A stretch of 64,000 nt of DNA from Cytobacillus sp. NJ13 (GCA_030348385.1 JAUCFP010000006.1:3623501-3687500), one strand, 5' to 3'; counted from the stretch's first letter, positions 26,065 to 35,242 are shown. Numbers and translations: made by a program. The notes: generated from the sequence alone by a model not told the origin.

Positions 26065-27042
26065 ATGCTTTTATTATCTGAAAAAGAAATCAAATCCATC
26101 TATACGATGGAATCAGCCATTAAGGATCTGGAAAAAGCCCTGGTTCATAATCTGGAGGGGAAAATCCAGAATCCCCATAGAACTGTCCTGGACTTTCCGG
26201 AGAAAAAGGCCTCTGCCCTTTATATGCCGAGCGCCATGCCGCCAATTGGAAAAACGGCTGTTAAGGTGGTCACCATTTTTCCGGAGAACCCTGCAATCGG
26301 CAGAAAAACCACTCAGGGAGTCATTTTATTAAGTGATACGGAAACAGGGGAACATCTGGCATGCATGAATGCCTCGTACCTGACAAGACTCCGGACGGGG
26401 GCCGTGAGCGGCATTGCCACTATGCATCTGGGGAAAAAATCGGCAAGGTCTGTGGCTGTGATTGGCTGCGGGGCAATGGCTGAAGAGCAGCTGAAGGCCG
26501 TATTGGAGGTCCGCGAAATAGAGGAAATTTTCCTTTACAACCGGACGGCTGCAAAGGCACATGAGTTTGCTGGAAAATTTCATGAATTCAACGGTCCGGT
26601 GACCATATTTGAAAATGCAGATGAAGCTGTTTCCCGGGCGGATATTGTCATCTGCAGCACCCGCTCCGAAAAGCCTGTGTTCTCAGGCAAAATCCTCCGG
26701 CCGGGTACGCATATTAACGGGGTGGGCTCCTATCTTCCGCATATGCAGGAAGTAGACACAGAAACGCTGCTGCGAAGCTCTAAAATCGTCGCAGACACCA
26801 TAGAAGGGGTCAAAGACGAAGCAGGTGATTTCATTATTCCTGCCTCAGAAGGCGTTTGGAGCTTTTCGGACCTTCACGGCGAACTCGGACAATTATCAGC
26901 CGGAATGATCGCAGGCAGAGAAAACGATGAAGAGATTACCTTTTTCAAATCAGTCGGCATTGCCTACTTTGACCTCGCTGTGGCTGCAGCCGTTTACGAA
27001 AAAGCAATTCTTGACAGCATCGGAACAAAGGTGGACCTGTAA
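26065..27042 (+). CDS. Ornithine cyclodeaminase/mu-crystallin family enzyme
   Basis: A 325-residue NAD(P)-dependent enzyme of the OCD family. The substrate half contains [20 protein letters not shown], and the Rossmann motif [17 protein letters not shown] lies near residue 130. Family members convert ornithine to proline, reduce cyclic imino acids such as pyrroline-2-carboxylate, or act as alanine dehydrogenases. These cannot be told apart by sequence alone. GAAAGG lies eight bases before the ATG at 26065. Together with the preceding symporter it looks like a two-gene amino-acid uptake and conversion unit. The frame extends upstream into the symporter gene without a start signal. Confidence 0.88.
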   Translation: MLLLSEKEIKSIYTMESAIKDLEKALVHNLEGKIQNPHRTVLDFPEKKASALYMPSAMPPIGKTAVKVVTIFPENPAIGRKTTQGVILLSDTETGEHLACMNASYLTRLRTGAVSGIATMHLGKKSARSVAVIGCGAMAEEQLKAVLEVREIEEIFLYNRTAAKAHEFAGKFHEFNGPVTIFENADEAVSRADIVICSTRSEKPVFSGKILRPGTHINGVGSYLPHMQEVDTETLLRSSKIVADTIEGVKDEAGDFIIPASEGVWSFSDLHGELGQLSAGMIAGRENDEEITFFKSVGIAYFDLAVAAAVYEKAILDSIGTKVDL

Positions 27043-27110
27043 AAAAGTGAATAGTGCCTGAAGCTTTGGAAAATCTATATCTATACTTCTAAAATAAAGG
27101 AGAGATAGGG

Positions 27111-27302
27111 ATGCCAAAGCAGCCGAACAAAGTAACAGAAGAACAGCAGATCATAGCCGCCCAAAACCAGGCGGAACAATTTAAAAAAGGAATGGACACA
27201 GAATTTGCTCTTGAAGAAAACGTCCAGGATGCGGCAGCCAAAAGCCAGCAGTATCAGGCACAAAGCCAGCAGCCGACTTATGAACCGAATAAGCCATTTT
27301 AA
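27111..27302 (+). CDS. Gamma-type small acid-soluble spore protein candidate
   Basis: A 63-residue Gln-rich, Cys- and Trp-free protein. It contains the gamma-SASP block QNQAEQFKKGMDTEFALEEN, where TEFA is the recognition motif cut by the spore protease. B. subtilis SspE has this block repeated; here it occurs once. Gamma SASPs are amino-acid stores degraded in germination. AAAGGAGAGA precedes the ATG. A TGAATA at 27048-27053 could be part of a forespore promoter, but the matching -10 is not clear. It is a single gene. Confidence 0.65.
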   Translation: MPKQPNKVTEEQQIIAAQNQAEQFKKGMDTEFALEENVQDAAAKSQQYQAQSQQPTYEPNKPF

Positions 27303-27686
27303 TGGAGCTGCATGATGGGTTTTATGCCTGTCATGCAGTTTTTTTGTATGGAATTAGCCGCTGGCCAAAGGATAGCGGTCAGAAAAGGGATTTTTTTTGC
27401 TGGATTAGGATATAGCCGCATGAAATTAACTTTATCAGGGCTTTGCGCCAGGTATTTCAGTCATATTTTAAATATATCGGTTACTTTGCCAAGGTTATCG
27501 GTCAAAATTTGATTTTATCGGCCACTTTTCTAAGAATATCGGTCAGAATTCCACTTTATCGGTCACTCCGCGTCCCAGCAGCTTTCAAGCACCATAACTT
27601 TACTAAGCATTCGCCATGATTTTTTTGAACCCTGCCCCAAACTCTTGTAAAATAAGTGGCAAACAAGATCGCAAAAAGGAGTCATT
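27303..27686. other. Intergenic region containing a 21-bp-period array
   Basis: After the SASP gene there is a short GC-containing inverted repeat (GCATGAT/ATGCAG at 27308-27340) that may terminate it. The rest is occupied by the TATCGG array and weaker upstream copies (TAGCGGTCAG near 27374). Any promoter for the oxidoreductase gene must lie near 27600-27680. Confidence 0.5.
27475..27565 (+). repeat. TATCGGTCA array, about 20.5-bp period
   Basis: TATCGG occurs at 27475, 27496, 27516, 27537 and 27557, with spacings 21, 20, 21 and 20. Each is followed by TTAC, TCA or CCA and about ten variable bases. The spacing equals two DNA turns, so the cores lie on one helix face. Two more copies at the same spacing are at 41986 and 42007. 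Confidence 0.85.
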
Positions 27687-28805
27687 ATGAAAAGTCATAT
27701 TATCATTGGTGCAGGAATTCTGGGAGCCTCTGCAGCCTACCATTTGGCTAAGTCAGGTGCAAATGTCACCGTTATCGACCGCAAAGACCCGGGGCAGGCA
27801 ACAGACGCAGCGGCCGGAATTATCTGTCCCTGGCTGTCACAGCGGCGGAATAAGGCGTGGTACGCACTGGCCAAAGGGGGAGCGGCCTATTATCAAACAC
27901 TTATCCGGGAGCTTGAAAAGGATGGAGAGACGAAGACGGGCTATCAGAAAGCAGGAGCCGTCAGCCTCCATACCGACCCTGTAAAGCTTGAAAAAATGGA
28001 AGAACGTGCGGTAAAAAGACGCGGCGATGCACCTGAAATGGGAGAGATTACTCCGTTATCTCCAGACCAGACATTGGAGCTGTTCCCGCCTTTAGCAAAG
28101 GAATATGCCTCTGTACATGTAAGCGGTGCGGCGCGCGTCAACGGCCGGGAACTAAGGGACGCCCTGCTGCGGGCAGCTGAAAAACATGGTGCTGTATTGG
28201 TTCATGGCTCTGCTGAACTTTTGTGCGAAGGAGACAGGGTCACGGCTGTAAAAGCCGGCGAAAAGCAATATGAAGCAGATAGTGTCATTGCAGCGGCCGG
28301 AGCGTGGGCTGGGGAGCTTTTGAAGCCGCTTGGTATTCAGTTGGATGTAAAGCCGCAAAAAGCCCAGATTGTCCATCTCCAGCTTGAAGGGGAGGATACG
28401 GTCAGATGGCCGGTTGTGATGCCGCCAAACAATCAATACATTCTGGCTTTTGAAGGCGGCCGCATCGTCGTTGGCGCTACCCATGAAGATGATATGGGCT
28501 GCGATTTAAGAGTGACAGCTGGCGGTCTAAATGAAATTTTTGAAAAAGCTTTAACAATAGCCCCTGGATTGTCGGATGGAACGTTCACAGAAGCACGTGT
28601 GGGCTTCCGTCCCTATACACCCGGTTTCTTGCCCATTATCGGCCCCATTCCGGGCATAAAGGGTCTTTACTTAGCAAATGGACTTGGAGCCTCAGGGCTG
28701 ACCGCAGGGCCGTATCTTGGCGCCCAGCTGGCCAAGCTTGCTCTCGGGCAAGAGGTGGATATTGACCTGAGCCTCTATGATCCGGCTGGTGCGATAGAAG
28801 AATAA
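27687..28805 (+). CDS. FAD-dependent amino-acid oxidase/dehydrogenase (DAO family)
   Basis: A 372-residue flavoprotein with an N-terminal FAD-binding motif (IIIGAGILGASAAYHLAKSG) and DAO-family blocks (AAGIICPWLSQRRNKAWYAL, GASGLTAGPYLGAQLAKLAL near the C-terminus). The family oxidises glycine, sarcosine, D-amino acids or related amines. The substrate is not evident, and no thiamin genes are near, which makes glycine oxidase ThiO less likely. AAAAAGGAG precedes the ATG. It is transcribed alone, with a terminator after the stop. Confidence 0.85.
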   Translation: MKSHIIIGAGILGASAAYHLAKSGANVTVIDRKDPGQATDAAAGIICPWLSQRRNKAWYALAKGGAAYYQTLIRELEKDGETKTGYQKAGAVSLHTDPVKLEKMEERAVKRRGDAPEMGEITPLSPDQTLELFPPLAKEYASVHVSGAARVNGRELRDALLRAAEKHGAVLVHGSAELLCEGDRVTAVKAGEKQYEADSVIAAAGAWAGELLKPLGIQLDVKPQKAQIVHLQLEGEDTVRWPVVMPPNNQYILAFEGGRIVVGATHEDDMGCDLRVTAGGLNEIFEKALTIAPGLSDGTFTEARVGFRPYTPGFLPIIGPIPGIKGLYLANGLGASGLTAGPYLGAQLAKLALGQEVDIDLSLYDPAGAIEE

Positions 28806-28816
28806 TAAGAAATAAA

Positions 28817-28847
28817 AGGTGCCTGTTTGCTGCAGGCACTTATTTTT
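28817..28847 (+). terminator. Terminator after the DAO-family gene
   Basis: AGGTGCCTG pairs with CAGGCACTT (one wobble pair), followed by ATTTTT. Confidence 0.8.
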
Positions 28848-28933
28848 ACTTCTGCTAAGTTAATAAATCCCCTCAATTCGGGTATACACTAATGAAATGA
28901 GTGATAAATGGCGTTTCATTAGGAGGCTGAATC

Positions 28934-29779
28934 ATGAAGTGGAAAGGCAGAAGAGCGAGTTCTAATGTAGAAGACCGCAGAGGCATGGGCGGAGGGGGAA
29001 AAACTCTGATCGGCGGCGGCCTTGGCGGAATTGTTATTTTATTGTTATTTACCTTCCTCGGCGGTGATCCGGGTGAGCTTTTAGGCAATATGGCCGGAAC
29101 TGACTCTGGTACTGCTGTGCCATATGAAGAATCAGAGAAGGAAAAAGAGCTTGCTGAATTTGTCTCTGTTGTGCTGGCGGATACAGAGGAAGTATGGACG
29201 GAAATATTCGAAGAGCAGGGATTGCAATATGAGGAGCCGACCCTTGTTTTATACTCAGGCAGCGTACAGTCTGCATGCGGGGCAGCGTCCTCTTCAGCAG
29301 GGCCTTTCTATTGTCCAGGCGACCAAAAATTATATATTGATTTAAGCTTTTACGAAGAGCTGCAAAGGAAGTTCCAGGCTCCTGGCGATTTTGCCATGGC
29401 CTATGTCATAGCCCATGAGGTGGGGCACCATGTGCAGACGCTGTTAGGAACGACTGAGGAAATCATGCCGCTCCGCCAGAGAATGAGCGAGGAAAAGTTT
29501 AATCAGTATCTTGTCCGATTTGAATTGCAGGCTGACTATTATTCAGGCGTTTGGGCCAACCATGCCCAGGGAATGGGATATTTAGAGGAAGGCGACCTGG
29601 AAGAAGCCCTTAATGCCGCAACGGCAGTTGGGGACGACACTCTTCAAAAACGGGCGCAGGGCTATGTAGTGCCGGAAAGCTTTACTCATGGAACGTCAGA
29701 ACAAAGAAAGTCATGGTTCTACAAAGGATTCCAAAACGGAACCATCAAAGGCGGAGACACGTTTAAACAAAGTAATTAA
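28934..29779 (+). CDS. Membrane-anchored neutral zinc metallopeptidase (YpfJ type)
   Basis: A 281-residue protein with a Gly-rich, basic N-terminus, one membrane segment (about residues 23-43), and an external peptidase domain. The zinc motif is IAHEVGHHVQ (HExxH), preceded by the family blocks ACGAASSSAGPFYCPGDQ and FELQADYYSGVWANH; the Glu of the latter is a plausible third ligand. Family members occur widely in bacteria, and their substrates are unknown. GGAGG lies eight bases before the ATG. A cupin gene follows after 24 bases, so the two are probably co-transcribed. Confidence 0.88.
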   Translation: MKWKGRRASSNVEDRRGMGGGGKTLIGGGLGGIVILLLFTFLGGDPGELLGNMAGTDSGTAVPYEESEKEKELAEFVSVVLADTEEVWTEIFEEQGLQYEEPTLVLYSGSVQSACGAASSSAGPFYCPGDQKLYIDLSFYEELQRKFQAPGDFAMAYVIAHEVGHHVQTLLGTTEEIMPLRQRMSEEKFNQYLVRFELQADYYSGVWANHAQGMGYLEEGDLEEALNAATAVGDDTLQKRAQGYVVPESFTHGTSEQRKSWFYKGFQNGTIKGGDTFKQSN

Positions 29780-29803
29780 AGCAATTCGAAAGGAGCAGTT
29801 CAA

Positions 29804-30304
29804 ATGAATAGCCAAATCCAAACATTCCAGCTGGCGGATGATGGTCAAATACCCAACAATCCGGACCTTCCTGTAATCATCTACAAGGCTGTTTTTAAGG
29901 ACCGGCCTGATGAAATAGAGGCGGCTTTTAACAGACATCATTGGACCGGCAGCTGGACGGGCGGGGTATATGATTACCACCATTATCACAGCAATACTCA
30001 TGAAGTACTGGGTGTCAAAGCAGGACAAGCCAACGTCCTCATCGGCGGTGAACAGGGCGAGCGCCTTGAACTCCATCTGGGCGATGTTATCCTCCTCCCG
30101 GCAGGGACAGGACATAAGAATGCAAAATGCAGTCCGGACTTCGAAGTCGTGGGTGCCTATCCCGGTGGAACAAGCCCGAATATGAAGAAAAAGGACCCAT
30201 CAGACCGTGTACAAACGCTGGCAGAAATAAAAAATGTCCCGGTTCCGCAGTCTGATCCTGTCTATGGTGAAGAGGGGCCGATGCTTACGGAGTGGAAAGA
30301 ATGA
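29804..30304 (+). CDS. Cupin-domain protein
   Basis: A 166-residue single-domain cupin. Motif 1 is YHHYHSNTHEVLGV with G-x5-H-x-H-x3,4-E character, and motif 2 is GDVILLPAGTGHKN; together they give the usual three His and one Glu metal ligands. Relatives are annotated only as cupins, and no substrate can be proposed. AAAGGAG precedes the ATG. It lies 24 bases after the metallopeptidase. A 21-bp-period array and then a terminator follow. Confidence 0.88.
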   Translation: MNSQIQTFQLADDGQIPNNPDLPVIIYKAVFKDRPDEIEAAFNRHHWTGSWTGGVYDYHHYHSNTHEVLGVKAGQANVLIGGEQGERLELHLGDVILLPAGTGHKNAKCSPDFEVVGAYPGGTSPNMKKKDPSDRVQTLAEIKNVPVPQSDPVYGEEGPMLTEWKE

Positions 30305-30315
30305 AGGCTGCCTTT

Positions 30316-30408
30316 TACCGGCCGCAATAGAACATTTACCGGCCAATTTTAAAGAAATACCGGCCAAAACCGCAGAAATACCGGCCAAACTGACGAATTT
30401 ACCGGCCA
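30316..30408 (+). repeat. TACCGGCCA array, exact 21-bp period
   Basis: TACCGG occurs at 30316, 30337, 30358, 30379 and 30400, always 21 bp apart, followed by CCA or CCG and variable AT-rich filler. The layout equals the TATCGGTCA array at 27475, with each core changed at two positions (T to C). Confidence 0.88.
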
Positions 30409-30444
30409 AGCAGATACTAATCCATGAAATAAGCTGCACAAAAA

Positions 30445-30479
30445 AAGCCAGAAGAGCATAAACTCTTCTGGCTTCTGAT
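30445..30479 (+). terminator. Terminator of the metallopeptidase-cupin unit
   Basis: AAGCCAGAAGAG pairs perfectly with CTCTTCTGGCTT around a 6-base loop. Confidence 0.85.
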
Positions 30480-30519
30480 TTTCTAAAATAACAAGTGAAA
30501 AATTAAAAAAGTCGAAAAC

Positions 30520-30581
30520 TGTCTAGCTCCAGCGCCTACCCCCTCGAGGGTCGGGGGTGGGCAAGGCGCTTTCGCTTTTCT
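30520..30581 (+). repeat. Dispersed intergenic repeat, copy R2 (short form)
   Basis: Shortest copy: TGTCTAGCTCCAGCGCCTAC, a CCCTCGAGGGTCGGGGGTGGG centre (shown in part) and the tail AAGGCGCTTTCGCTTTTCT. GCGCC and GGCGC can pair. It ends two bases before the stop codon of the peptide transporter and may serve as its terminator. Confidence 0.75.
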
Positions 30582-30582
30582 A

Positions 30583-32076
30583 TTAACGTATCCCCTTCAT
30601 ATACCCTTGAATCTTAGGACTCAATAGGAATAGGATAATGGAAAGAACGATTGCAGCTGCTCCAATTACACCGAAATACATCATTTCCGTTTCTGGTGTG
30701 TAAAACTTAACAATTTGCGCATTAATTGCCTGAGCTGCCGCATTTGACAGGAACCAAAGGCTCATCGTTTGCGCTGAAAAAGCAGCAGGCGCTAATTTTG
30801 TTGTGGCTGAAAGGCCGACTGGGGATAAACAAAGCTCCCCAAGAACAACAATGAAATAGCTAAGAACCAGCCATAAAGGGCTTACCAGGGAATCTGTTCC
30901 GCCAAGATAGGCTGGCAGCAGAATCACAATGAAAGATAAACCGGCAAACAATAGACCAAGTGAGAACTTCTGCGGCACTGAAGGCTGGCGATCGCCAAGC
31001 TTCACCCACAGCCAGGCAAACACTGGCGCAAAGAAAATGATGAATAATGGGTTTAGAGACTGGAACCATGCTGGTGAAATATCAAGTCCCATAAAATCAA
31101 GCTGTGTACGCTTGTCCGCATAATTCGCAAGAATCGTTGAACCCTGCTCCTGGATTGCCCAGAACATAACAGATGCAATGAACAATGGAATATAAGCAAT
31201 GATGCGTGAACGTTCCACTTCCGTTGTTTTTGGGCTGCGGTACATCACAGTAAAGTAAATGATCGGAAGACCAATACCAAGTATACCAACAAGGGCAATA
31301 AACGAATCAAATGTTAACAGACCAGTAGGGATGCCGACTGCCACTAAAATGGCAATAATAACAGCACCAAGGCCAATTCTTGTATAAACCTTACCTTTTT
31401 CATCTGCTGATAATGGATTAGATACATAAGTTCCTGCTAATCCAAGGTTTTTCTTTTTCGTAAAAACAAACACTAATAAGCCAAGGAACATACCAACGGC
31501 AGCGATGGCGAAACCTAGGTGGAAATTATAATTCATTCCAACTGTTCCGACAATTAACGGCGCAAGGAATCCGCCAAGGTTGATACCCATATAGAAAATA
31601 CTGAAACCGGCATCGCGGCGGTTATCTTCCGGACTGTAGATGTCCCCAACCACGCTGGATACATTTGGTTTCAATAAACCAGTACCTAATACGATAAGCA
31701 CCATGGAAACAAAGAACATAGCCAGGCTGCCAGGAATAGAAAGGGCAATATGGCCGAGCATAATTAAAATTCCGCCATAGAATACAGCTCTGGAGGTTCC
31801 GAGCAATCTGTCGGCAATCCACCCGCCGATGATTCCTGACATATACACCAAAGATCCATAAATGGACATGATTGCTAAAGCTGTCGGCTCATCCAGGCCT
31901 AAACCGCCTTTTGAAACCTCATAATACATATAGAATACAAGGATTGCTCTCATTCCATAATAAGAAAAGCGCTCCCAAAATTCAGTGAAGAAAAGTGTGA
32001 ATAAGCCTTTAGGATGTCCAAAGAAACCTTTTTGAGGCACACTTTCAACAATTTTCTGCCTATTAAATTCTGACAT
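30583..32076 (-). CDS. Proton-dependent di/tripeptide transporter (POT/PTR family)
   Basis: A 497-residue transporter with the POT signature ERFSYYGMRAIL in helix 1 (the ExxER proton motif is EFWER) and helix 5 FSIFYMGINLGGFLAPLIVG. It imports di- and tripeptides with protons, similar to DtpT and B. subtilis YclF. Fourteen hydrophobic segments are expected. AAAAGGAGG lies upstream of the ATG. A sigma-A promoter is visible at 32102-32131. It is transcribed alone, with repeat R2 at its 3' end. Confidence 0.92.
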   Translation of the reverse strand: MSEFNRQKIVESVPQKGFFGHPKGLFTLFFTEFWERFSYYGMRAILVFYMYYEVSKGGLGLDEPTALAIMSIYGSLVYMSGIIGGWIADRLLGTSRAVFYGGILIMLGHIALSIPGSLAMFFVSMVLIVLGTGLLKPNVSSVVGDIYSPEDNRRDAGFSIFYMGINLGGFLAPLIVGTVGMNYNFHLGFAIAAVGMFLGLLVFVFTKKKNLGLAGTYVSNPLSADEKGKVYTRIGLGAVIIAILVAVGIPTGLLTFDSFIALVGILGIGLPIIYFTVMYRSPKTTEVERSRIIAYIPLFIASVMFWAIQEQGSTILANYADKRTQLDFMGLDISPAWFQSLNPLFIIFFAPVFAWLWVKLGDRQPSVPQKFSLGLLFAGLSFIVILLPAYLGGTDSLVSPLWLVLSYFIVVLGELCLSPVGLSATTKLAPAAFSAQTMSLWFLSNAAAQAINAQIVKFYTPETEMMYFGVIGAAAIVLSIILFLLSPKIQGYMKGIR

Positions 32077-32101
32077 GTTTCATCCTCCTTTTAGCTATTC
32101 T

Positions 32102-32131
32102 ATAATATCTTTCATAGTTCCTAATTGTCAA
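32102..32131 (-). promoter_or_regulatory. Sigma-A promoter of the peptide transporter
   Basis: On the minus strand TTGACA and TATTAT are spaced by 18 bases, 26 bases upstream of the coding start. The -35 box is perfect. Confidence 0.65.
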
Positions 32132-32271
32132 AAAAAATTTTATGTAACGATGGTTATTATTAACTTTTCAGGCAGAATAAATTGATTTTTCCTGAGAAAT
32201 AAATAAAAGAATATTTTTTCAGAATAATAAAAGTATTTAAACTGTTCTAATAAACAAAGGTGTTTTTCCCA

Positions 32272-32299
32272 TAAAAAAAAGCCGCTCAAACCGGCGGCT
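32272..32299 (-). terminator. Terminator of the GGDEF gene
   Basis: AGCCGC pairs with GCGGCT around an 8-base loop; eight T follow on the minus strand. Confidence 0.8.
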
Positions 32300-32312
32300 G
32301 CAGCAAATATTC

Positions 32313-33581
32313 TTATGCGTTTGTAAGTACTGTTTCTTTGTGGCTATGCTGATGGATTGGCTCTTCCCGGCAGGATAGTCTGTTTTTTCCCAGGTTCTTG
32401 GACTGCAGAAGGAGCTGGTCTGCATATACATAAGCTTTTTCAATAGAAAGCAGCCCGTTCACTTTATAGTAAAAAAGGCCAAAGGATGCCGTGTAGGAAA
32501 GAGAAATGGACTGCTCTTTAAAATCTGCATGAAACGTGCTGTTTTCAATGCCTTTGCGTATTTTCTGGGCTAAATTCAAGCATTCTTCATATGACCTGAA
32601 TCTCATAATTATTGTAAATTCCTCTCCGCCGCTCCGAAATAAGTAATCATCTTTAGAGAGGCAGCTCTTCAATGAATCGGCAAAGTGCCTGATTGCCTGG
32701 TCGCCCACGGCGTGGTTATAGCTGTCATTTATCCTTTTGAATTTGTCGATATCCGCCACTGCAATTCCGATGTATTCCCTCGATTGATTGAGTTCCGTCA
32801 TTTTTTTATCCATATAAGCACGGTTAAAAACACCTGTAAGAAAGTCGGTATAGGCCATCTGCTCAAATTTATCGCGTTCAATTTTATTCTGCAGCATCTG
32901 CGATTTCGACAGAAAGGAGCGGCTGACAAGATAATTAAGTATAAATAGGCTTATGAGCATTTCCCATTTTCCCTCATTCAGGAATAACAGCAAAAGACCA
33001 TTGGTAAAGGCAATCTTCCCCATATCCAGTACACTTCTAGTTTTGATAAAATCAATAGCTTCCTGCTTCGTTTTAATATCTCCTGTCAATTTAAACACGG
33101 TTATCAGGAAAATGTCTGAAAGCATGGATGTTACGGTAATAAGCATCAGCATGACTATCCAAAAACCGAATGCTGCATCCTGAAAGAGGGGATATAGCAG
33201 ATTGAATAAATAGAATGCGATAGAGTTGCTCATCACAAAGGAGCCAATGTTATAAAATGTATGAAAAAATTCATCCGGATCGTCTGTTTTTGTGCGTTTC
33301 TTATAAAAATAAACGCTAAATCGATAGATGGCTTCAAAAATTAATAAACCTAATGGCCCTGTAAAAAGTCCAATGGAAAGACTGTAATTAACTCCATAAT
33401 CGATCGAGGTATTTCCGTTTCTGCTGATAATCCGCAAATGGTGATACAAGCAGGAAAACAGCAGGTATATGACCAGGGCGTTTATATATGCAGAGCTCTC
33501 GACGATGATCCCGTCCGAGATAACAGCTGTGAAGAGAGAAACAATAAAAAGCGAAACCATAAATATTCTGGAGCCTTGCAT
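32313..33581 (-). CDS. Membrane diguanylate cyclase (GGDEF)
   Basis: A 422-residue protein with about six membrane segments in residues 1-215, a short coiled linker, and a GGDEF domain (about 235-395). The active-site loop is GGEEF (318-322), so it should make cyclic di-GMP from GTP; VADIDKFKRINDSYNH carries the metal-binding Asp. The product-inhibition site RxxD, five residues before the loop, reads SKDD, so feedback inhibition is probably absent. The membrane part is a likely signal sensor. GGAG precedes the ATG. It stands alone, with a terminator downstream. Confidence 0.9.
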   Translation of the reverse strand: MQGSRIFMVSLFIVSLFTAVISDGIIVESSAYINALVIYLLFSCLYHHLRIISRNGNTSIDYGVNYSLSIGLFTGPLGLLIFEAIYRFSVYFYKKRTKTDDPDEFFHTFYNIGSFVMSNSIAFYLFNLLYPLFQDAAFGFWIVMLMLITVTSMLSDIFLITVFKLTGDIKTKQEAIDFIKTRSVLDMGKIAFTNGLLLLFLNEGKWEMLISLFILNYLVSRSFLSKSQMLQNKIERDKFEQMAYTDFLTGVFNRAYMDKKMTELNQSREYIGIAVADIDKFKRINDSYNHAVGDQAIRHFADSLKSCLSKDDYLFRSGGEEFTIIMRFRSYEECLNLAQKIRKGIENSTFHADFKEQSISLSYTASFGLFYYKVNGLLSIEKAYVYADQLLLQSKNLGKNRLSCREEPIHQHSHKETVLTNA

Positions 33582-33659
33582 CCTTCTGTACTCCTTTGCC
33601 TATTGTTATACCTCTATTTTAAAGGAATCTTTTTTTAGAAAGTAGACAAATTTAATATA

Positions 33660-34031
33660 TTTTCTAAATTTTTTAATATTAACCAGTTTGATGGTTTTTT
33701 CCTAGAGGCTATCAGGATATTATTTCATCTCTTAAACTATCAAATTTCATGAAAAACACCAAATGAATTTGCCCGTAAACAAATTTGAATACAAGTATGC
33801 AATAATGTTTACAATTGTATTCAAAAATGTAAACAAGTATACAAATAGGTGTACATGTTGATATATAAGGATGTGTTCGATATTGTTTACATGTATACGG
33901 AAAGTGTATACAATGAAGGTAGATGTTTACATTTTGTTTACGTTTTTACGCTTTGATTACTTTTTGTTTCCTCTCATTGATTAATCTCTCAATCTGAATT
34001 ACTCTTAAAATAGAGCTCTATATTATGGAGA
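33660..34031 (+). promoter_or_regulatory. Centromere-like (parC) region with TGTTTAC/TGTATAC half-sites
   Basis: Upstream of parM an AT-rich stretch carries about a dozen heptamers. TGTTTAC or its complement GTAAACA lies at 33775, 33806, 33829, 33884, 33924 and 33935. TGTATAC-type sites lie at 33787, 33816, 33837, 33849, 33892 and 33905. Several are paired at 8-11 bp. This is the expected place for ParR-binding repeats in actin-type partition systems, where they also autoregulate. The parM promoter lies in or after this stretch. Confidence 0.65.
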
Positions 34032-34049
34032 ATGAAAGGATTGAATGAT

Positions 34050-35231
34050 TTGACGAATTCACGAATTGCAGCAGTTGACGTAGGAAACGATTCTATTAAA
34101 GCAATCTTTGGGAAATTGGATTCAGAATTAAACATACCGAATGTAATAGCGAGAGATGTTGAGGACCGGCCGGTTATCGGGATTGAAGAACTTGACAGCA
34201 AAAATCCGCTTGAAGGCATACATATTAGAGTTCACTCCCCTGCCCTGAAGGAAAATAATACGATTTACCGTGTAGGTCACCTGGCAACAAAAAGCGATAA
34301 TGCTACTGAACTGGATCCAGGCAGCAGCAAATCCGAAGAAGATCAGACATTGGTTATGCTTTTTACTGCTTTGGCACTGGATGCTGTACAAAACGGCGGT
34401 TCCACTGGCTTTAAAAAGTCAGGTAATGTGATCGATGCAAACTATACACTTGGCACAGGACTTCCTCTTCGCGAAGTGAAGGAAGGCAAGGATGCGGGCT
34501 ACCGTTCCAAGCTGCTGGGCTCTGTCCACCAGGTTGAGTTCCTTGTAACACCGAAGTACCAGGGGCAAAAAGTTAATATTAAGTTTGAAGAAGTCAAGGT
34601 TTATCCTGAAGGATTTGCTGCATATATCAACCTTGTAATGGATAACAACTTAAACATCATTAATAAGGATTTAATTGATAAGCGTATTTTAATCCAGGAT
34701 ATCGGCGGATTATCTACGGATATCGCTGTCATTAAAAACCGCAATGTAGATGATGATAAAGCGCAGGGCTTCAACCTTGGCGTGTCTGAAGCGCTTGAAT
34801 CCATCCGTGAAGAGATCCGTTCGAAGCATGGTGTTGAGCTCGACAGCCGCACAGATGTCGTGGAAATCATCACAAAGAAAAATGACCGCAATCATATTAT
34901 GGTTAAGGGAAGCCGTACAAGTGTGCATGATATTACAGACCGTATCCTGCTAGACCTGGCGAAGAAGCAGTACCGCCTGCTCCGCAACGTTTGGCAGAAA
35001 AACTCCCAGACGGAAATCTGCTACTTCGTTGGTGGCGGTTCTATTGTTCTAAAAGATTATCTGAAGACATTAAATAACAATTTGGATGGCTATAACATTG
35101 ACTTCTTCGAGGATGAAAAGGAAAGCATCTGGATGATGGCAAATGCTTATTACAAGCTGATCTCTGATTTTTCAAGAAGAACGAATAAAGATAAGGCAGA
35201 CCAGGATAAGAAACCTGTAAAAGCCAACTAG
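34050..35231 (+). CDS. parM: ParM/StbA-family actin-like ATPase (Alp7A-like)
   Basis: A 393-residue actin-fold ATPase that forms filaments to move DNA. Phosphate loop 1 is AAVDVGNDSIKAIFG, phosphate loop 2 is ILIQDIGGLSTDIAVI, and the adenosine motif is YFVGGGSIVLKDYL. Plasmid relatives such as Alp7A segregate low-copy plasmids. The TTG at 34050 has AAAGGA nine bases upstream and gives the family N-terminus MTNSRIAAVDVGND. An ATG at 34032 is in frame but poorly spaced. A RHH-type partner follows after 11 bases. Surrounding housekeeping genes say this copy is chromosomal. Confidence 0.88.
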   Translation: MTNSRIAAVDVGNDSIKAIFGKLDSELNIPNVIARDVEDRPVIGIEELDSKNPLEGIHIRVHSPALKENNTIYRVGHLATKSDNATELDPGSSKSEEDQTLVMLFTALALDAVQNGGSTGFKKSGNVIDANYTLGTGLPLREVKEGKDAGYRSKLLGSVHQVEFLVTPKYQGQKVNIKFEEVKVYPEGFAAYINLVMDNNLNIINKDLIDKRILIQDIGGLSTDIAVIKNRNVDDDKAQGFNLGVSEALESIREEIRSKHGVELDSRTDVVEIITKKNDRNHIMVKGSRTSVHDITDRILLDLAKKQYRLLRNVWQKNSQTEICYFVGGGSIVLKDYLKTLNNNLDGYNIDFFEDEKESIWMMANAYYKLISDFSRRTNKDKADQDKKPVKAN

Positions 35232-35242
35232 GGTGATTTTTC

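Noticed and set aside
27312..27512. 66-codon plus-strand frame after the spore protein gene
   Set aside because: No ribosome binding site, atypical composition, and it runs into the TATCGG array.
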